Positions 16,969 through 25,248 are shown, counted from the stretch's first letter. The stretch: DNA of 64,000 nucleotides from Synechococcus sp. MEDNS5 (GCF_014279875.1 NZ_CP047952.1:1054001-1118000); one strand, 5' to 3'. Numbers and translations are program-made. The notes: a model not told the origin generated them from the sequence alone.

Positions 16969-18387
16969 TCAGGGCAGGGGAGGGGGAAGAAGCGGCGGCG
17001 GTGGCGCTCCAACCATTGCATCAGCAGGATCTTGGCCGTTGTTTTCGGCAGGCGTGCCTGGAGACTCTTCTCTCAATCGGGGCTCGATCACTTCGGGTGG
17101 GGGGAGGTCTGGCGGTAGATCGGTCTCAATCGGTGGAAGCGTCGGCTCCAGCGGTGCTGCCAAATCGTCCCCAAGGGGCTGTTCGAGCAGCACCAAGGGA
17201 TCAGCGGTAATTGGCGGCTCCGGAAGAGGAGAACGGTTCCTGGTCCCCGGCGTCGTCGGTTGCGCCATATCGGACTCGCGGGACATCGGTTTCGGCGTCC
17301 AGATCATCCGGGCGATGGGTTCAACCCCCTGTTCCATCACGCGGTTAAGACCAGCCAGCGCTCGATCAGCCAGACGCGATCCAGCCATCTGAACACAATC
17401 GGCTGGGCCGTTGCAGGACGCCTGTGTCTGCAGACGCTCTGAGAGGTTGGCGACCAGTCCTCCCTGAAGCTGATTGCGTCGCTCACTCAGCCGTAGCAAG
17501 TACGGGACATGCACAAAACTGGTCGCCCCACCGCTGATCCAATTGGCGTCTTCCTCGGTGAATCCCTTCACGCCTGGAATGATCAGACGACTCTTGGAGG
17601 CATGGTCGGGCATGTAGGCCGCAACCAAGCCTCGCCGCCGTGCGAGTTCTCTGGTCTGTTCCAATGTGAGGCCGTCCTTGCTCATCAGCATTTCCAGCCG
17701 CCCGTCACTGCGCAGGCCGAAGATCATCCTGATCCGAGGCAAGTAGTAGCGGATTCTCTGCCCCATGCTGATGCTGTAAGCGCCTTTGTAGCTGTCAGGG
17801 GGCTGCTCAAGATCGTTGTAAACGCTGTGCAGTCCACCGATGAACATGTCGTAGGTCTGCTCACGTTCAGGGGTGAGTTCCCCGTAGCCGAAGTCCACGC
17901 GTCCGTCGTCACGGATTCCAACGAAGGCCCGCTGTCGGGACGCTGTGCGGTTGCGTCCCCGCCAGATGCGTTGACCGAATTTCAGATCCCCCAAAGGAAC
18001 GGTGATCTCCTGCCCACCGCTGTCGATGTGTCGCTCATACATCGGCCCGGACACGTAAGCCAGTGCTGCCGAGTCCTCAAAGGCATCCTGCTCGCGATCC
18101 CATCCCTCGAGCAGACCAAGTCTGACTTTGCGTGGGTCGAAATCAAGGGCATACACCTCATCATCAGGTTGGTACCTGAAGGTGCCAAGCGCGTCACCTT
18201 CGAGCTCTTGGTCCGTGCGTGGTGTGAGGCCTGGATCGGGTGTCCCCGGTGCAAGCGCAAGCAAACCTGCGAAGACGGCGACTGGAAATCCGAGAATCAG
18301 CCATCGTTTGCGACCGCCAAGCCGCTTCCGTCGTGGCTGACGTCTCCGACGTCCCTTGCCGGTTGCGGGCGCAGTGGTCCGTTTCAC
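16969..18387 (-). CDS. Membrane-anchored conserved hypothetical protein
   Basis: A 472-residue protein. It has a short Arg/Lys-rich N-terminus, one membrane segment (about 27-48), and a large mature domain (about 60-380) with no motif I can name, containing DPRKVRLGLLEGWDREQD, FVGIRDDGRVDFGYGEL and YKGAYSISMGQRIRYYLPRIR; a phosphodiester-glycosidase-like fold is possible, on weak grounds. The last 100 residues are Pro-rich (PPLLPPPLP at the end). I chose the GTG at 18387, which gives a 4-base GTGA overlap with the pdeM stop. An ATG 75 bases upstream is open but would overlap pdeM by 79 bases. Confidence 0.66.
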   Translation of the reverse strand: MKRTTAPATGKGRRRRQPRRKRLGGRKRWLILGFPVAVFAGLLALAPGTPDPGLTPRTDQELEGDALGTFRYQPDDEVYALDFDPRKVRLGLLEGWDREQDAFEDSAALAYVSGPMYERHIDSGGQEITVPLGDLKFGQRIWRGRNRTASRQRAFVGIRDDGRVDFGYGELTPEREQTYDMFIGGLHSVYNDLEQPPDSYKGAYSISMGQRIRYYLPRIRMIFGLRSDGRLEMLMSKDGLTLEQTRELARRRGLVAAYMPDHASKSRLIIPGVKGFTEEDANWISGGATSFVHVPYLLRLSERRNQLQGGLVANLSERLQTQASCNGPADCVQMAGSRLADRALAGLNRVMEQGVEPIARMIWTPKPMSRESDMAQPTTPGTRNRSPLPEPPITADPLVLLEQPLGDDLAAPLEPTLPPIETDLPPDLPPPEVIEPRLREESPGTPAENNGQDPADAMVGAPPPPLLPPPLP

Positions 18388-19106
18388 CGGGCTTGCCGTC
18401 GCTTTCCTGGTTGGGGTTCGGGAGTAAGCCAAGGAACGATGGCGCCCTCGGCCACCAGCCATTTGCGGTAACGGTGACCGCAGTCATGCCCTCCCGTCAA
18501 CTCTCCGAAGGCAGGAATCAGCATTCGCTGCTCGAGTTCGTCGTAGGCGAAACAAGGAAGTCGCAGGCGATCAGCACCCTGGCGCAGGGTTGCCGCTGGA
18601 TGAATATGGCCGCAAATATTGAGCAGTTCTGCCGTAGCTGGGCCGTTTTCTGGTTCGTGGCTCAGCCAGAGACTGCCCAGACGGAAGGACGATTTTCGAG
18701 GAAGCACTGGCATTCGAAGATCCCTGTCGTGATTGCCTCCAACCAGGAGAATCTGGGTTGCAAGCCGTTCAGACAACGTGGCCAGGTCGTGCATCAACCG
18801 GGGGGTGAGCCCCTGGCGACCATGGATCAGATCACCCAGGATGATGATCCTCTCGGGGCTGCAGCTGGTGCAGATCCGCTGAAGACGCCCCAGCGTTCCG
18901 CGATCCTCATCACTCGGCACGGGAATCCCAAAGGCTTGAAACACTTCGGCCTTGCCAAGGTGGAGATCGGCGACCAGAAGGTCTCGGCTCGCCTCTCTCC
19001 AGATCCCCCGATCCGGCAGAAGCACCAGCTGCTCATCCCGCCAACGCCAGATGCAGCCGCCCGTTGGAATCGCTGAATCTGCTTCTGTAGCGTCGATGGC
19101 AGCCAA
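18384..19106 (-). CDS. pdeM: Ligase-associated metallophosphoesterase PdeM
   Basis: A 240-residue calcineurin-type phosphoesterase of the family found beside ligase, exonuclease and helicase genes of the ligase-associated repair set. Metal-site motifs are in order: ADLHLGK (about 46-52), GDLIHG (about 91-96), GGNHDR (about 123-128) and GHIHPA. WRWRDEQLVLLPDRGIW at the N-terminus matches the family. Start: no ATG fits; a TTG at 19106 gives a typical length, and the upstream open frame has no such features. The partner genes are at 28828-31275, 34989-36692 and 37104-38081, all minus strand. Confidence 0.85.
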   Translation of the reverse strand: MAAIDATEADSAIPTGGCIWRWRDEQLVLLPDRGIWREASRDLLVADLHLGKAEVFQAFGIPVPSDEDRGTLGRLQRICTSCSPERIIILGDLIHGRQGLTPRLMHDLATLSERLATQILLVGGNHDRDLRMPVLPRKSSFRLGSLWLSHEPENGPATAELLNICGHIHPAATLRQGADRLRLPCFAYDELEQRMLIPAFGELTGGHDCGHRYRKWLVAEGAIVPWLTPEPQPGKRRQAR

Positions 19107-19151
19107 TGACTCTCCCGATCGTCCATTCTCAACGCATTGTGGGTCGGTCGA

Positions 19152-19340
19152 ATGGCGAGTGCTTCCCAACCCCTCGCTCCTGCGGGAGAAACTCTGTATT
19201 GGCTCCAGCGGCGGTTGATTTCCCTCGAGCGGCAAGAGCGTTTCGAATGTGCCTATGCCCTGCGGATGGAGGTTGCGGAGTGGATTCTCGGAGCTGAAGA
19301 TGGCAACCTCAGGGTTCCACGGTTTCCTGAGCCTCAATGA
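19152..19340 (+). CDS. Small protein with a UVR-like helix
   Basis: A 62-residue protein. The helical segment (about 18-46) has LERQERFECAYALRMEVAEW, which has the spacing of the UvrB/UvrC (UVR) motif. I chose the ATG at 19152; one at 19137 adds five residues. It starts 46 bases from pdeM on the other strand, and its stop overlaps the next tiny gene by four bases (ATGA), supporting that both are real. Short length keeps the confidence moderate. Confidence 0.5.
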   Translation: MASASQPLAPAGETLYWLQRRLISLERQERFECAYALRMEVAEWILGAEDGNLRVPRFPEPQ

Positions 19341-19420
19341 CACTTGCCCTGCTCTTGGCTCTGCTCGGTTCGCTGGTTGCCATGGGCTTCATCGTGAGAC
19401 GGCTTGAGCGCAACGGTTGA
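19337..19420 (+). CDS. 27-residue membrane peptide
   Basis: A single membrane segment (about 2-19, mostly Leu, Ala and Gly) followed by the charged tail VRRLERNG. The start overlaps the previous stop by 4 bases (ATGA), and the stop lies 10 bases from the start of the channel gene. It has the size of photosynthetic or transporter accessory subunits but matches none I know. It may be chance; comparison between strains is required. Confidence 0.4.
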   Translation: MTLALLLALLGSLVAMGFIVRRLERNG

Positions 19421-19430
19421 GGCGGTGAAC

Positions 19431-20495
19431 GTGAAGGCTGCACTCCTTTTGGCAGGGCTAACGGTGCTTGCCTGGCCTGGTGATGCTCTGGCCCAGACGC
19501 TTCGGGTGGGCGTGAGCGGTTCTCCTCCCTTCGTGATCGAGGATGGCGTCGCATTGCGCGGGATCAGTCTCCAGATCTGGGATGAAGCGGCTGATCGTCT
19601 CAACCGCCCTTATGACTTGATCCAGTTTCCGAATACGGAGGCGAATGTGGACGCCGTGGTGAATGGAAAGGTGGATATGGCCATCGGGCCGATCAGCATC
19701 ACCCCAGGTCGTCTGGCCAACCCCAAGATCGACTTCACCCAGCCTTATTTCAACGGCACAGAAGATCTGCTGCTGCCCCTGCGAGCACCCAGTCTTCTGG
19801 CTCGGCTTCGTCCCTTTTTTGGTTGGGCGGCCTTGTCATCAGCCGGGGGGTTGATGCTGCTGTTGTTTCTGGTTGGAAATCTGATCTGGCTGGCGGAACG
19901 CAGGCGGAATGCCGCTCAGTTCCCCCGTCATTACCTTCAGGGTGTGGGCAATGGCATGTGGTTTGCCCTGGTCACGCTCACAACCGTGGGCTATGGCGAT
20001 CGGGCTCCGCTTTCCAAAACCGGTCGCACCATTGCGGGCGTTTGGATGGTGATGTCGCTTCTGGCGCTCTCGTCCATCACGGCTGGCCTGGCCTCAGCCT
20101 TCACTGTTTCGCTCTCTCGGCTTGACCCCACGGATATCCGCGAAAGTGCAGATCTACGGGGCAAGACCGTCGCCGTTGTGGATGGCACGACCAGCGAAAC
20201 CTGGGCGAAGATCTATGGCGCACGGGCGAAGCCTGCCTCAACACTGAACAAGGCCATTGCGTTGCTCGGCAAGGGCAATGTTGATGGGGTGCTTTTCGAT
20301 GGTGCGCCCTTGCGTTTTTACCTTCAGCAAAATCCTGGGGCCCCCTACAAGATTGCGCCATTCAGCCTGGCCAATCAGACCTACGGTTTCGTTCTGCCGA
20401 TCGACAGTCCCTTGCGGACTCCGATTGATGTGGTGTTGCTCGACATGCAACGAAAGGGAGAGGTGAAAAAGATCACAGACTCTCTGTTGCAATGA
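19431..20495 (+). CDS. GluR0-like ligand-gated potassium channel
   Basis: A 354-residue prokaryotic ionotropic-receptor type channel. A signal peptide (about 1-22) is followed by the first half of a solute-binding domain (LRVGVSGSPPFVIED to DFTQPYFNGTEDLLLPL), a membrane segment (about 131-154), a pore loop with the potassium filter TVGYGD (about 185-190), a second membrane segment (about 201-226), and the second half of the binding domain (RESADLRGKTVAVVDGTTSE). The binding domain is split by the pore, as in GluR0. I use the GTG at 19431; a GTG at 19425 and a TTG at 19404 are alternatives. Confidence 0.9.
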   Translation: MKAALLLAGLTVLAWPGDALAQTLRVGVSGSPPFVIEDGVALRGISLQIWDEAADRLNRPYDLIQFPNTEANVDAVVNGKVDMAIGPISITPGRLANPKIDFTQPYFNGTEDLLLPLRAPSLLARLRPFFGWAALSSAGGLMLLLFLVGNLIWLAERRRNAAQFPRHYLQGVGNGMWFALVTLTTVGYGDRAPLSKTGRTIAGVWMVMSLLALSSITAGLASAFTVSLSRLDPTDIRESADLRGKTVAVVDGTTSETWAKIYGARAKPASTLNKAIALLGKGNVDGVLFDGAPLRFYLQQNPGAPYKIAPFSLANQTYGFVLPIDSPLRTPIDVVLLDMQRKGEVKKITDSLLQ

Positions 20496-20518
20496 CCGAG
20501 ACCGGTCCGATGCCGCCT

Positions 20519-20776
20519 TTATTGCAGGGATCCATGCCTGCGCAGGCCTTCCTCAATCAGAAAAGTGGCGAGGCTGCTGCAGCTTCTGCCTTCTGCCAGG
20601 GCCTGCTGCTTCAGTCGATTCATCACACCGGCAGGAAGGGTGACATTCACCCGTTCCGATTCAGCGGCTTCAGCGACCTGCCCGGCGCTGATCTCCGGAT
20701 GCTCTGAGCGCAGTTGTTCCTGCAGCTCATGGAGCAATGTCTGGAGGAATGACACGTAAATGTTTCGTTTGCGCAA
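20519..20776 (-). CDS. Ribbon-helix-helix (CopG-like) small protein
   Basis: An 85-residue protein. The C-terminal half (about 43-82), RVNVTLPAGVMNRLKQQALAEGRS then LATFLIEEGLRR, has the strand-helix-helix form of CopG/Arc DNA-binding proteins. The N-terminal half is a helix of about 25 residues. No toxin-like gene lies next to it: the neighbours are the channel and the DUF296-glutaredoxin gene, both on the plus strand. It may regulate itself or one of them. Confidence 0.68.
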   Translation of the reverse strand: MRKRNIYVSFLQTLLHELQEQLRSEHPEISAGQVAEAAESERVNVTLPAGVMNRLKQQALAEGRSCSSLATFLIEEGLRRHGSLQ

Positions 20777-20842
20777 CGTAATCGTACCGTAATGCCCTTT
20801 AGTTGGCTTGCTTTATTCTGTTGCGGCCTTCTCAGGGATTGC

Positions 20843-21442
20843 ATGGAGACTCTGACCCTCAAGCTGGAACCCGGTCAGGATCTTCACCAGTCCCTTCATC
20901 AACTTGCATCCGATCACCAGCTCAGCGGCTTCGTTCTGGGAGTTGTTGGCGATCTTTCAGCGGCTTGTTTTCAGTGCCCGGGTCAACCCAATCCCACCAG
21001 GATGCAAGGCATACTGGAAGTGATCACACTGAATGGCACGGTTTCTCCGCAGGGAGTTCACCTCCATCTCAGCCTCTCGGACGGAGCTTGCCAGGTTTGG
21101 GGTGGACACCTCGAACCTGGAACCATCGTGCACAGGGGCGTGCAGTTGATGGTCGGATTGAGTGAATTGCCAGGCCAGAGCTCACCAACAACCAGCAACG
21201 GACGGGTTGAGCTGGCCGTTCTCCAAGGATGTCCCTGGTGCCATCGCGCACGCCAGCTTCTCGAACGGCATGCGATTCCTCATCGCCTCATCCCCGTCGA
21301 ATCCGACAGCACATTTGAGGCCTGCCGGAAGCGCAGTGGGCTGAAGGTGTTTCCCCAGATTTTTGTTGATGGGGACTACTTCGGCGACTACACCGCCCTC
21401 CATCAGCTGCATCAGAGTGGCCAGATTGATTCGCTGCGATGA
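20843..21442 (+). CDS. DUF296 (PPC) domain fused to glutaredoxin
   Basis: A 199-residue protein of two domains. The N-terminal part (about 1-118) is the PPC/DUF296 fold: LEPGQDLHQSLHQLASDHQ, GFVLGVVGDLSAACFQ, LEVITLNGTVSPQGVHLHLSLSDGACQVWGGHL in short strands, then GTIVHRGVQLMV. The C-terminal part (about 124-197) is a glutaredoxin with active site CPWC (about 131-134), the TVxP region as KVFPQIFVDG and the final GDYTALHQL helix. DUF296 alone occurs in nucleoid-associated and plant AT-hook proteins. The start ATG at 20843 fits the family. The stop overlaps the next gene by four bases. Confidence 0.84.
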   Translation: METLTLKLEPGQDLHQSLHQLASDHQLSGFVLGVVGDLSAACFQCPGQPNPTRMQGILEVITLNGTVSPQGVHLHLSLSDGACQVWGGHLEPGTIVHRGVQLMVGLSELPGQSSPTTSNGRVELAVLQGCPWCHRARQLLERHAIPHRLIPVESDSTFEACRKRSGLKVFPQIFVDGDYFGDYTALHQLHQSGQIDSLR

Positions 21443-21651
21443 CTGAGTCGACTGACACCGATCTGTGGTCGCACAAGCCATGGTGGTGTCAGCCATGGAC
21501 GATCCTTCTCACCGGCCTGTTCGTGGTGGTTGGCAGCTGGTTGGTGCTTCACCGGCTCTGGGTCACAGGCTCTGTGGCCTTGGTTGTGGGGTGCTGGTGG
21601 TTTCTCTTCCTCGTGATTGCACCCACCGCCTATCGCAATCAGTCGCGCTGA
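21439..21651 (+). CDS. Conserved cyanobacterial two-TM protein
   Basis: A 70-residue protein with two membrane segments (about 20-37 and 44-62) and an N-terminal WSHKPWWCQPW stretch rich in Trp. The family is small and typical of cyanobacteria; role unknown to me. It overlaps the DUF296-glutaredoxin gene by 4 bases (ATGA), so they are co-translated. The last 13 bases overlap the convergent next gene. Confidence 0.7.
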   Translation: MTESTDTDLWSHKPWWCQPWTILLTGLFVVVGSWLVLHRLWVTGSVALVVGCWWFLFLVIAPTAYRNQSR

Positions 21652-21836
21652 GAAGCTCGAAAGCGATGCTTCTCCTCCAGTAATTCCCCTTCCAATTGTT
21701 CAATCAGTTGCGTGACCAGCGCCTGGAACTCAGGCTGGCAACCTCGGAATGCGGCCTTATGCCGGATCGGTTCATTGCGCGTGCGCAGATCGGTCAGCAT
21801 CAGCTGAAGAGCATCGATTCTGGCGTTGCTGTTCAA
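21639..21836 (-). CDS. Small helical protein
   Basis: A 65-residue charged protein with two helices (ARIDALQLMLTDLRTR, then EFQALVTQLIEQLEGELLEE). No family recognised. It is convergent with the two-TM gene, overlapping by 13 bases, and lies 48 bases upstream of the stop of the porin gene on the same strand. It may be real because the amino-acid pattern is regular, but the length is small. Confidence 0.5.
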   Translation of the reverse strand: MNSNARIDALQLMLTDLRTRNEPIRHKAAFRGCQPEFQALVTQLIEQLEGELLEEKHRFRASQRD

Positions 21837-21884
21837 AACGTCACGTCTCGCGCGAGGCGAGGTTATGACACCGGCCGCCGCAGA

Positions 21885-23321
21885 TCAGAATCTCAGGGTT
21901 GTTTTCAGCAAGGCGCCAAGCTGACTCAGGGATGTGCCTTGGGGCGTCTCTGCTCCCAGGGGGCGGCTGAGATAGAAGAGCGCGGGCGTGACGCTGATCG
22001 CGTCTGAAACCTGAACCATCATCCAGCCCTCCATGGCGAAACCGGCGTCGTCGGGAGTCGCCCCTCCCTTCAGAGCCGTCGCAAAGATCGGTTGGCCGAC
22101 GGCCAGCCCCATGGATGTGTCTTCAAACAGCCAATCGCTCCACTGCAAAGCCACCGTCCATGACTGGGAGATCGACACCAGCCCATCGCTCTTCACCGTT
22201 TTGCGATAGCGCGTGCTGTTCCACCCCCACCCGGCGCTGACTGATGGGACCCATCCATCATCGGGGGGTTGCCAGTACCCGCTCAAGGCCGTGCCTGTGG
22301 TGATGCCGGGTTGGTTGAAGCTGCGCAGGGTGAAAGGACTGGCGTAATCAATGATGTTGAAACCGTTCTGGATGGTCGCCAGCGCTGCGGCGATTCCCCA
22401 GGCGTCCGTGGCCCAGCCCACCTGTGCGGTGGCGCTGCTGCCTGCGTCCACCCCGAACATTCCCGATCCGGAAACACCGTTCTCACCGTTGCCGGCGATG
22501 TAGTTGAGGCTGAAGCTCAGCGGTCCTCGTTCCCACATCACACCACCACCGGCGCCGAGATTGCTGCTGTACGCCCCTGAAGCTCCTGCCTGGGTGAACA
22601 GATCCAGCACCGTGTCGTCGGGGTAGACGCTTGGCCACATCGCCAGCATCACGCTCTGGTTCACCCGGCTACCGACGGTGAACGTCCAATCTTCACCCAC
22701 TGGGAACTGATACCAGGCGCGATTGACTCCGAGGCGGTCGGAGACAGGTCCTTGCTGAAAAGCCACCTCCAATTCCGAGAGTTGGCTTGGGCCACCTCCT
22801 CCGAAGGCGTTTTGGTCTGAATCGAGATTGCCAGCTCTCAGCCGGAGATTGAGTAGATCCTTGCCCGTGAAGCTCGTGCGCAGGATCAGCTTCTCGTCGT
22901 AGCCAACGATCGAAGCTCCGAAGCTGCTGCGAATGTCGTTGCGCAGCGTGTCGGAGGTTCCTGCGAAGGCATTGCCTCCGATGATGAACGTGGTGACTCC
23001 CTTCAATCGCGTTGTCGGAGAGAACGCTGTGGCCTCAAGACTCTTGACGGTTTCATCCAGGTGATTCGCCCGATGGTTGCTCAGCTGAATCAGTTCATTT
23101 CTGAGTTCGCTGATCAATCTTTGGATTGCTTCGTGATCCGATCCATGACGCTGCAGACAGTCCTCAAGCTCTGCGGTCGCCTGGAGACGATTCAGTGCCC
23201 GTTCTGGAGCGGGTTCCACAGGTGCACAAGCAAGGGGTCCATCGGTCGTGTTCGAGCGTGCCGCGCTGGGGTTCAACACACTCAGGAGCCCATAAAGCGC
23301 TAAGGGCAACAGGCGTTTCAT
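21885..23321 (-). CDS. Outer-membrane porin (cyanobacterial iron-uptake/OprB type)
   Basis: A beta-barrel porin of 478 residues: signal peptide (about 1-22, after AARS), a helical region with a possible coiled coil (about 45-95), and a barrel (about 100-478) rich in Gly and aromatic residues, ending in a C-terminal phenylalanine (LKTTLRF). The pattern LKGVTTFIIGGNAF, LRLRAGNLDSDQNAF and GYWQPPDDGW is of the cyanobacterial porin family, but the usual N-terminal SLH domain is missing or reduced. Start: ATG at 23321 gives a classical signal; an ATG at 23351 adds ten residues and would overlap the ABC ATPase stop by 4 bases. Confidence 0.87.
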   Translation of the reverse strand: MKRLLPLALYGLLSVLNPSAARSNTTDGPLACAPVEPAPERALNRLQATAELEDCLQRHGSDHEAIQRLISELRNELIQLSNHRANHLDETVKSLEATAFSPTTRLKGVTTFIIGGNAFAGTSDTLRNDIRSSFGASIVGYDEKLILRTSFTGKDLLNLRLRAGNLDSDQNAFGGGGPSQLSELEVAFQQGPVSDRLGVNRAWYQFPVGEDWTFTVGSRVNQSVMLAMWPSVYPDDTVLDLFTQAGASGAYSSNLGAGGGVMWERGPLSFSLNYIAGNGENGVSGSGMFGVDAGSSATAQVGWATDAWGIAAALATIQNGFNIIDYASPFTLRSFNQPGITTGTALSGYWQPPDDGWVPSVSAGWGWNSTRYRKTVKSDGLVSISQSWTVALQWSDWLFEDTSMGLAVGQPIFATALKGGATPDDAGFAMEGWMMVQVSDAISVTPALFYLSRPLGAETPQGTSLSQLGALLKTTLRF

Positions 23322-23347
23322 TACCCCTTGGCTCTCTGTTGCAAGGG

Positions 23348-24157
23348 TCATGCCGGCAGCACCTGACGGTAACCACCGGCTTCTAAAACCTTCAAAGGCG
23401 TCTGGAACAGATCCGACAGCACGCGGTCGTTGAGCACCTCGACTGGTGCACCATCCACGACAACGCCACCCTTGCGCATTCCCACCACTCGGGTGATCTC
23501 AGGGATGATCGAATCGATCTGGTGGGTGATCACGATCACTGTGGTTCCCATGCGGCAGAGCTGTCTCAGCTGTGCCAGCAATCCATGCCGAGCCCGCAGG
23601 TCGAGGGCATTGGTTGGTTCGTCGAGGACCAACACCTGCGGCCGATGCACCATCGCTCTTGCTATCAGCATTCTGCGTTTCTGGCCATCGGACAGGCTCC
23701 CGAATCGGCAGGTACCCAGATCTGAAAGGTTGAACTGCTCCAACACTTCAGCGGATTGTTGAATCTGCTGAGGGGTGGGATGAAGTCCGCGTCTTAGACC
23801 GATGGCTCCGAAGAAGGCGGAGAGCATCAGCTCACGGCAGGGCATTGCCTTGGGGATGCGCTGCTGCAGTTCCGTATCCAACATTCCCAGACGCTCACGC
23901 AGGGACCAAAGATTGATGCGTTCCTCTCCGAAGAGCCGCAGGTGGGACTGCGGTTGAACCACGGGATGAAGACTGCGGCTGATGAGCTTGACGAGGGTGC
24001 TTTTGCCGGCACCGTTCGGTCCGAGAATCGCTGTGGATTCGCCAATCCAGAGCCGCAGTGACAAGCCTTCGACAATGCGTTGACCACCAGCCCAAGCTTC
24101 GATGGCTTGGAGTTCCAGCCAAGGTGCGTCTCGTCTGCTTGCGTAGTGAAGGGCCAT
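23348..24157 (-). CDS. ABC transporter ATP-binding protein
   Basis: A 269-residue ABC ATPase. Walker A is GPNGAGKST (about 45-53), the signature is SLSDGQKRR (variant of LSGGQ), Walker B is VLVLDEPTNALDL and the switch histidine is in VIVITHQID. The LSDGQ variant is shared with the YlmA/ModF-like class. No permease or binding protein lies beside it: the neighbours are a porin and a Zn-ribbon protein, so its partners are elsewhere or it works with other proteins. The ATG at 24157 is at the right distance from the first strand. Confidence 0.9.
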   Translation of the reverse strand: MALHYASRRDAPWLELQAIEAWAGGQRIVEGLSLRLWIGESTAILGPNGAGKSTLVKLISRSLHPVVQPQSHLRLFGEERINLWSLRERLGMLDTELQQRIPKAMPCRELMLSAFFGAIGLRRGLHPTPQQIQQSAEVLEQFNLSDLGTCRFGSLSDGQKRRMLIARAMVHRPQVLVLDEPTNALDLRARHGLLAQLRQLCRMGTTVIVITHQIDSIIPEITRVVGMRKGGVVVDGAPVEVLNDRVLSDLFQTPLKVLEAGGYRQVLPA

Positions 24158-24192
24158 AGGGTGATTGTGGCGGCTGAGCCGATGGGATCTCA

Positions 24193-24408
24193 ATGACCAG
24201 CCGCTGCAGCCGATGCGGATCCACCAGTTTCCGTGCCGATCGCTCCCTTGGTGGTCGTCTGGTCTGCTCCCATTGCGGAACTCCTGCCGATCAACGGGTA
24301 GGAGGGGTTCGCAGACCTGCGTTGACCACACGCAGGAAGGGACTGGCCTTCTGGTTGGTCGTCGCAGTGATCGCATTCCTGCTGGTGATCCTGATTCAGT
24401 CGCTGTGA
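24193..24408 (+). CDS. Small membrane protein with a zinc ribbon
   Basis: A 71-residue protein. Two CxxC pairs (CSRCG and CSHCG, about 20 residues apart) form a rubredoxin-like zinc ribbon, followed by a basic linker and one membrane segment (about 48-68) at the C-terminus. This is a common cyanobacterial type. It is divergent from the ABC ATPase gene, and its 3' end overlaps the convergent NUDIX gene by 13 bases. Confidence 0.72.
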   Translation: MTSRCSRCGSTSFRADRSLGGRLVCSHCGTPADQRVGGVRRPALTTRRKGLAFWLVVAVIAFLLVILIQSL

Positions 24409-24824
24409 TCGATCGCGTCGAGCTTGGCGGTCAAGAGTGTCAGCGTTGGCGCCAGCGGACGGGTTTGATTCAGCTTCGGGCTGAGAATTCGGCCAGACCG
24501 CAGTTCTTTTGCAGTGGCCAGAACCATGTCTTGGCCTTCATTCAGTTCAAGCCGGTGCAGATCTTTCTGGAGCTCACCAACGAACACATGGGCTGTGCGG
24601 ATGGCGGTGCTGTGGTTGATCCACAGCTGGAGGTTGACGGGACACCAGCCGATCTCCTCCTCCAGTTCCCGGCGCAGAGCCGTTTCAGGGGATTCTCCTG
24701 GTTCCAGATGGCCGCCGAAGAGTCCCCAGCACCCTGGTGCGGCGATGCCATCGATGTCATCGCGGAGTTGCAGCAGCCAGCGATCACGCTGCCGCAACAT
24801 GGCTAGGGCAACAGCGAATGGCAT
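24396..24824 (-). CDS. NUDIX hydrolase
   Basis: A 142-residue pyrophosphohydrolase. The NUDIX box (about 35-57) reads GHLEPGESPETALRRELEEEIGW, i.e. G-x5-E-x7-REUxEExGU. The substrate is not predictable; nucleotide or nucleotide-sugar cleaners are usual. I used the ATG at 24824, because the family begins with the strand just after it; an open frame to 24875 adds a basic leader. Confidence 0.88.
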   Translation of the reverse strand: MPFAVALAMLRQRDRWLLQLRDDIDGIAAPGCWGLFGGHLEPGESPETALRRELEEEIGWCPVNLQLWINHSTAIRTAHVFVGELQKDLHRLELNEGQDMVLATAKELRSGRILSPKLNQTRPLAPTLTLLTAKLDAIDHSD

Positions 24825-24831
24825 GGACAGC

Positions 24832-25080
24832 TCAGAAGATTCCGAGAGTCTTCTTCTTGCAGTAGCCAGCACCAATGTTCATCCAGCCCGACCGGCAAGC
24901 TTTGCCGTTGGTGGGAGCCACTTCGTAGTACACCGGTGACACGCAGGTACTGCCCAGAGTGTTCACATAACCCAGCGGACATTGGTCATGACCTGGTGCC
25001 TTGGGTATTTCCTTCTGAGCCAAGGCGGAAGGGGTGAGCATGAAGGGGGCCAATGCTGCGAGCCAGATCAAGCGCTTCAT
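24832..25080 (-). CDS. Small secreted Cys-rich protein
   Basis: An 82-residue protein with a signal peptide (about 1-21, after ALA). The mature part has four cysteines in a pattern CPLG, TCVSP, ACRSGW, YCKKK, suggesting two disulfides. Family unknown. It is followed by the NUDIX gene 8 bases later. The 168 bases upstream (25081-25248) hold no gene; they are AT-rich and contain a short inverted repeat (AACAG / CTGTT) near 25110. Confidence 0.62.
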   Translation of the reverse strand: MKRLIWLAALAPFMLTPSALAQKEIPKAPGHDQCPLGYVNTLGSTCVSPVYYEVAPTNGKACRSGWMNIGAGYCKKKTLGIF

Positions 25081-25248
25081 GAAGGGGATAACTTTGAACG
25101 TGCTGGTGAAGTTAACAGAAAACTGTTTTGTCTGTCACTGGCACACAAAAAGCCTCGTGTTGTCTGATGTTCTTCGTAGTGAGTAGGCAATGTTTGCTTG
25201 CTTGTTCGATCAGCCCAGGTTCGGTGTCTCAGTTTTTGATGATGATGT

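Noticed and set aside
20519-20776. Toxin-antitoxin pair
   Set aside because: Only an antitoxin-like protein is seen; neighbouring genes are not toxins.
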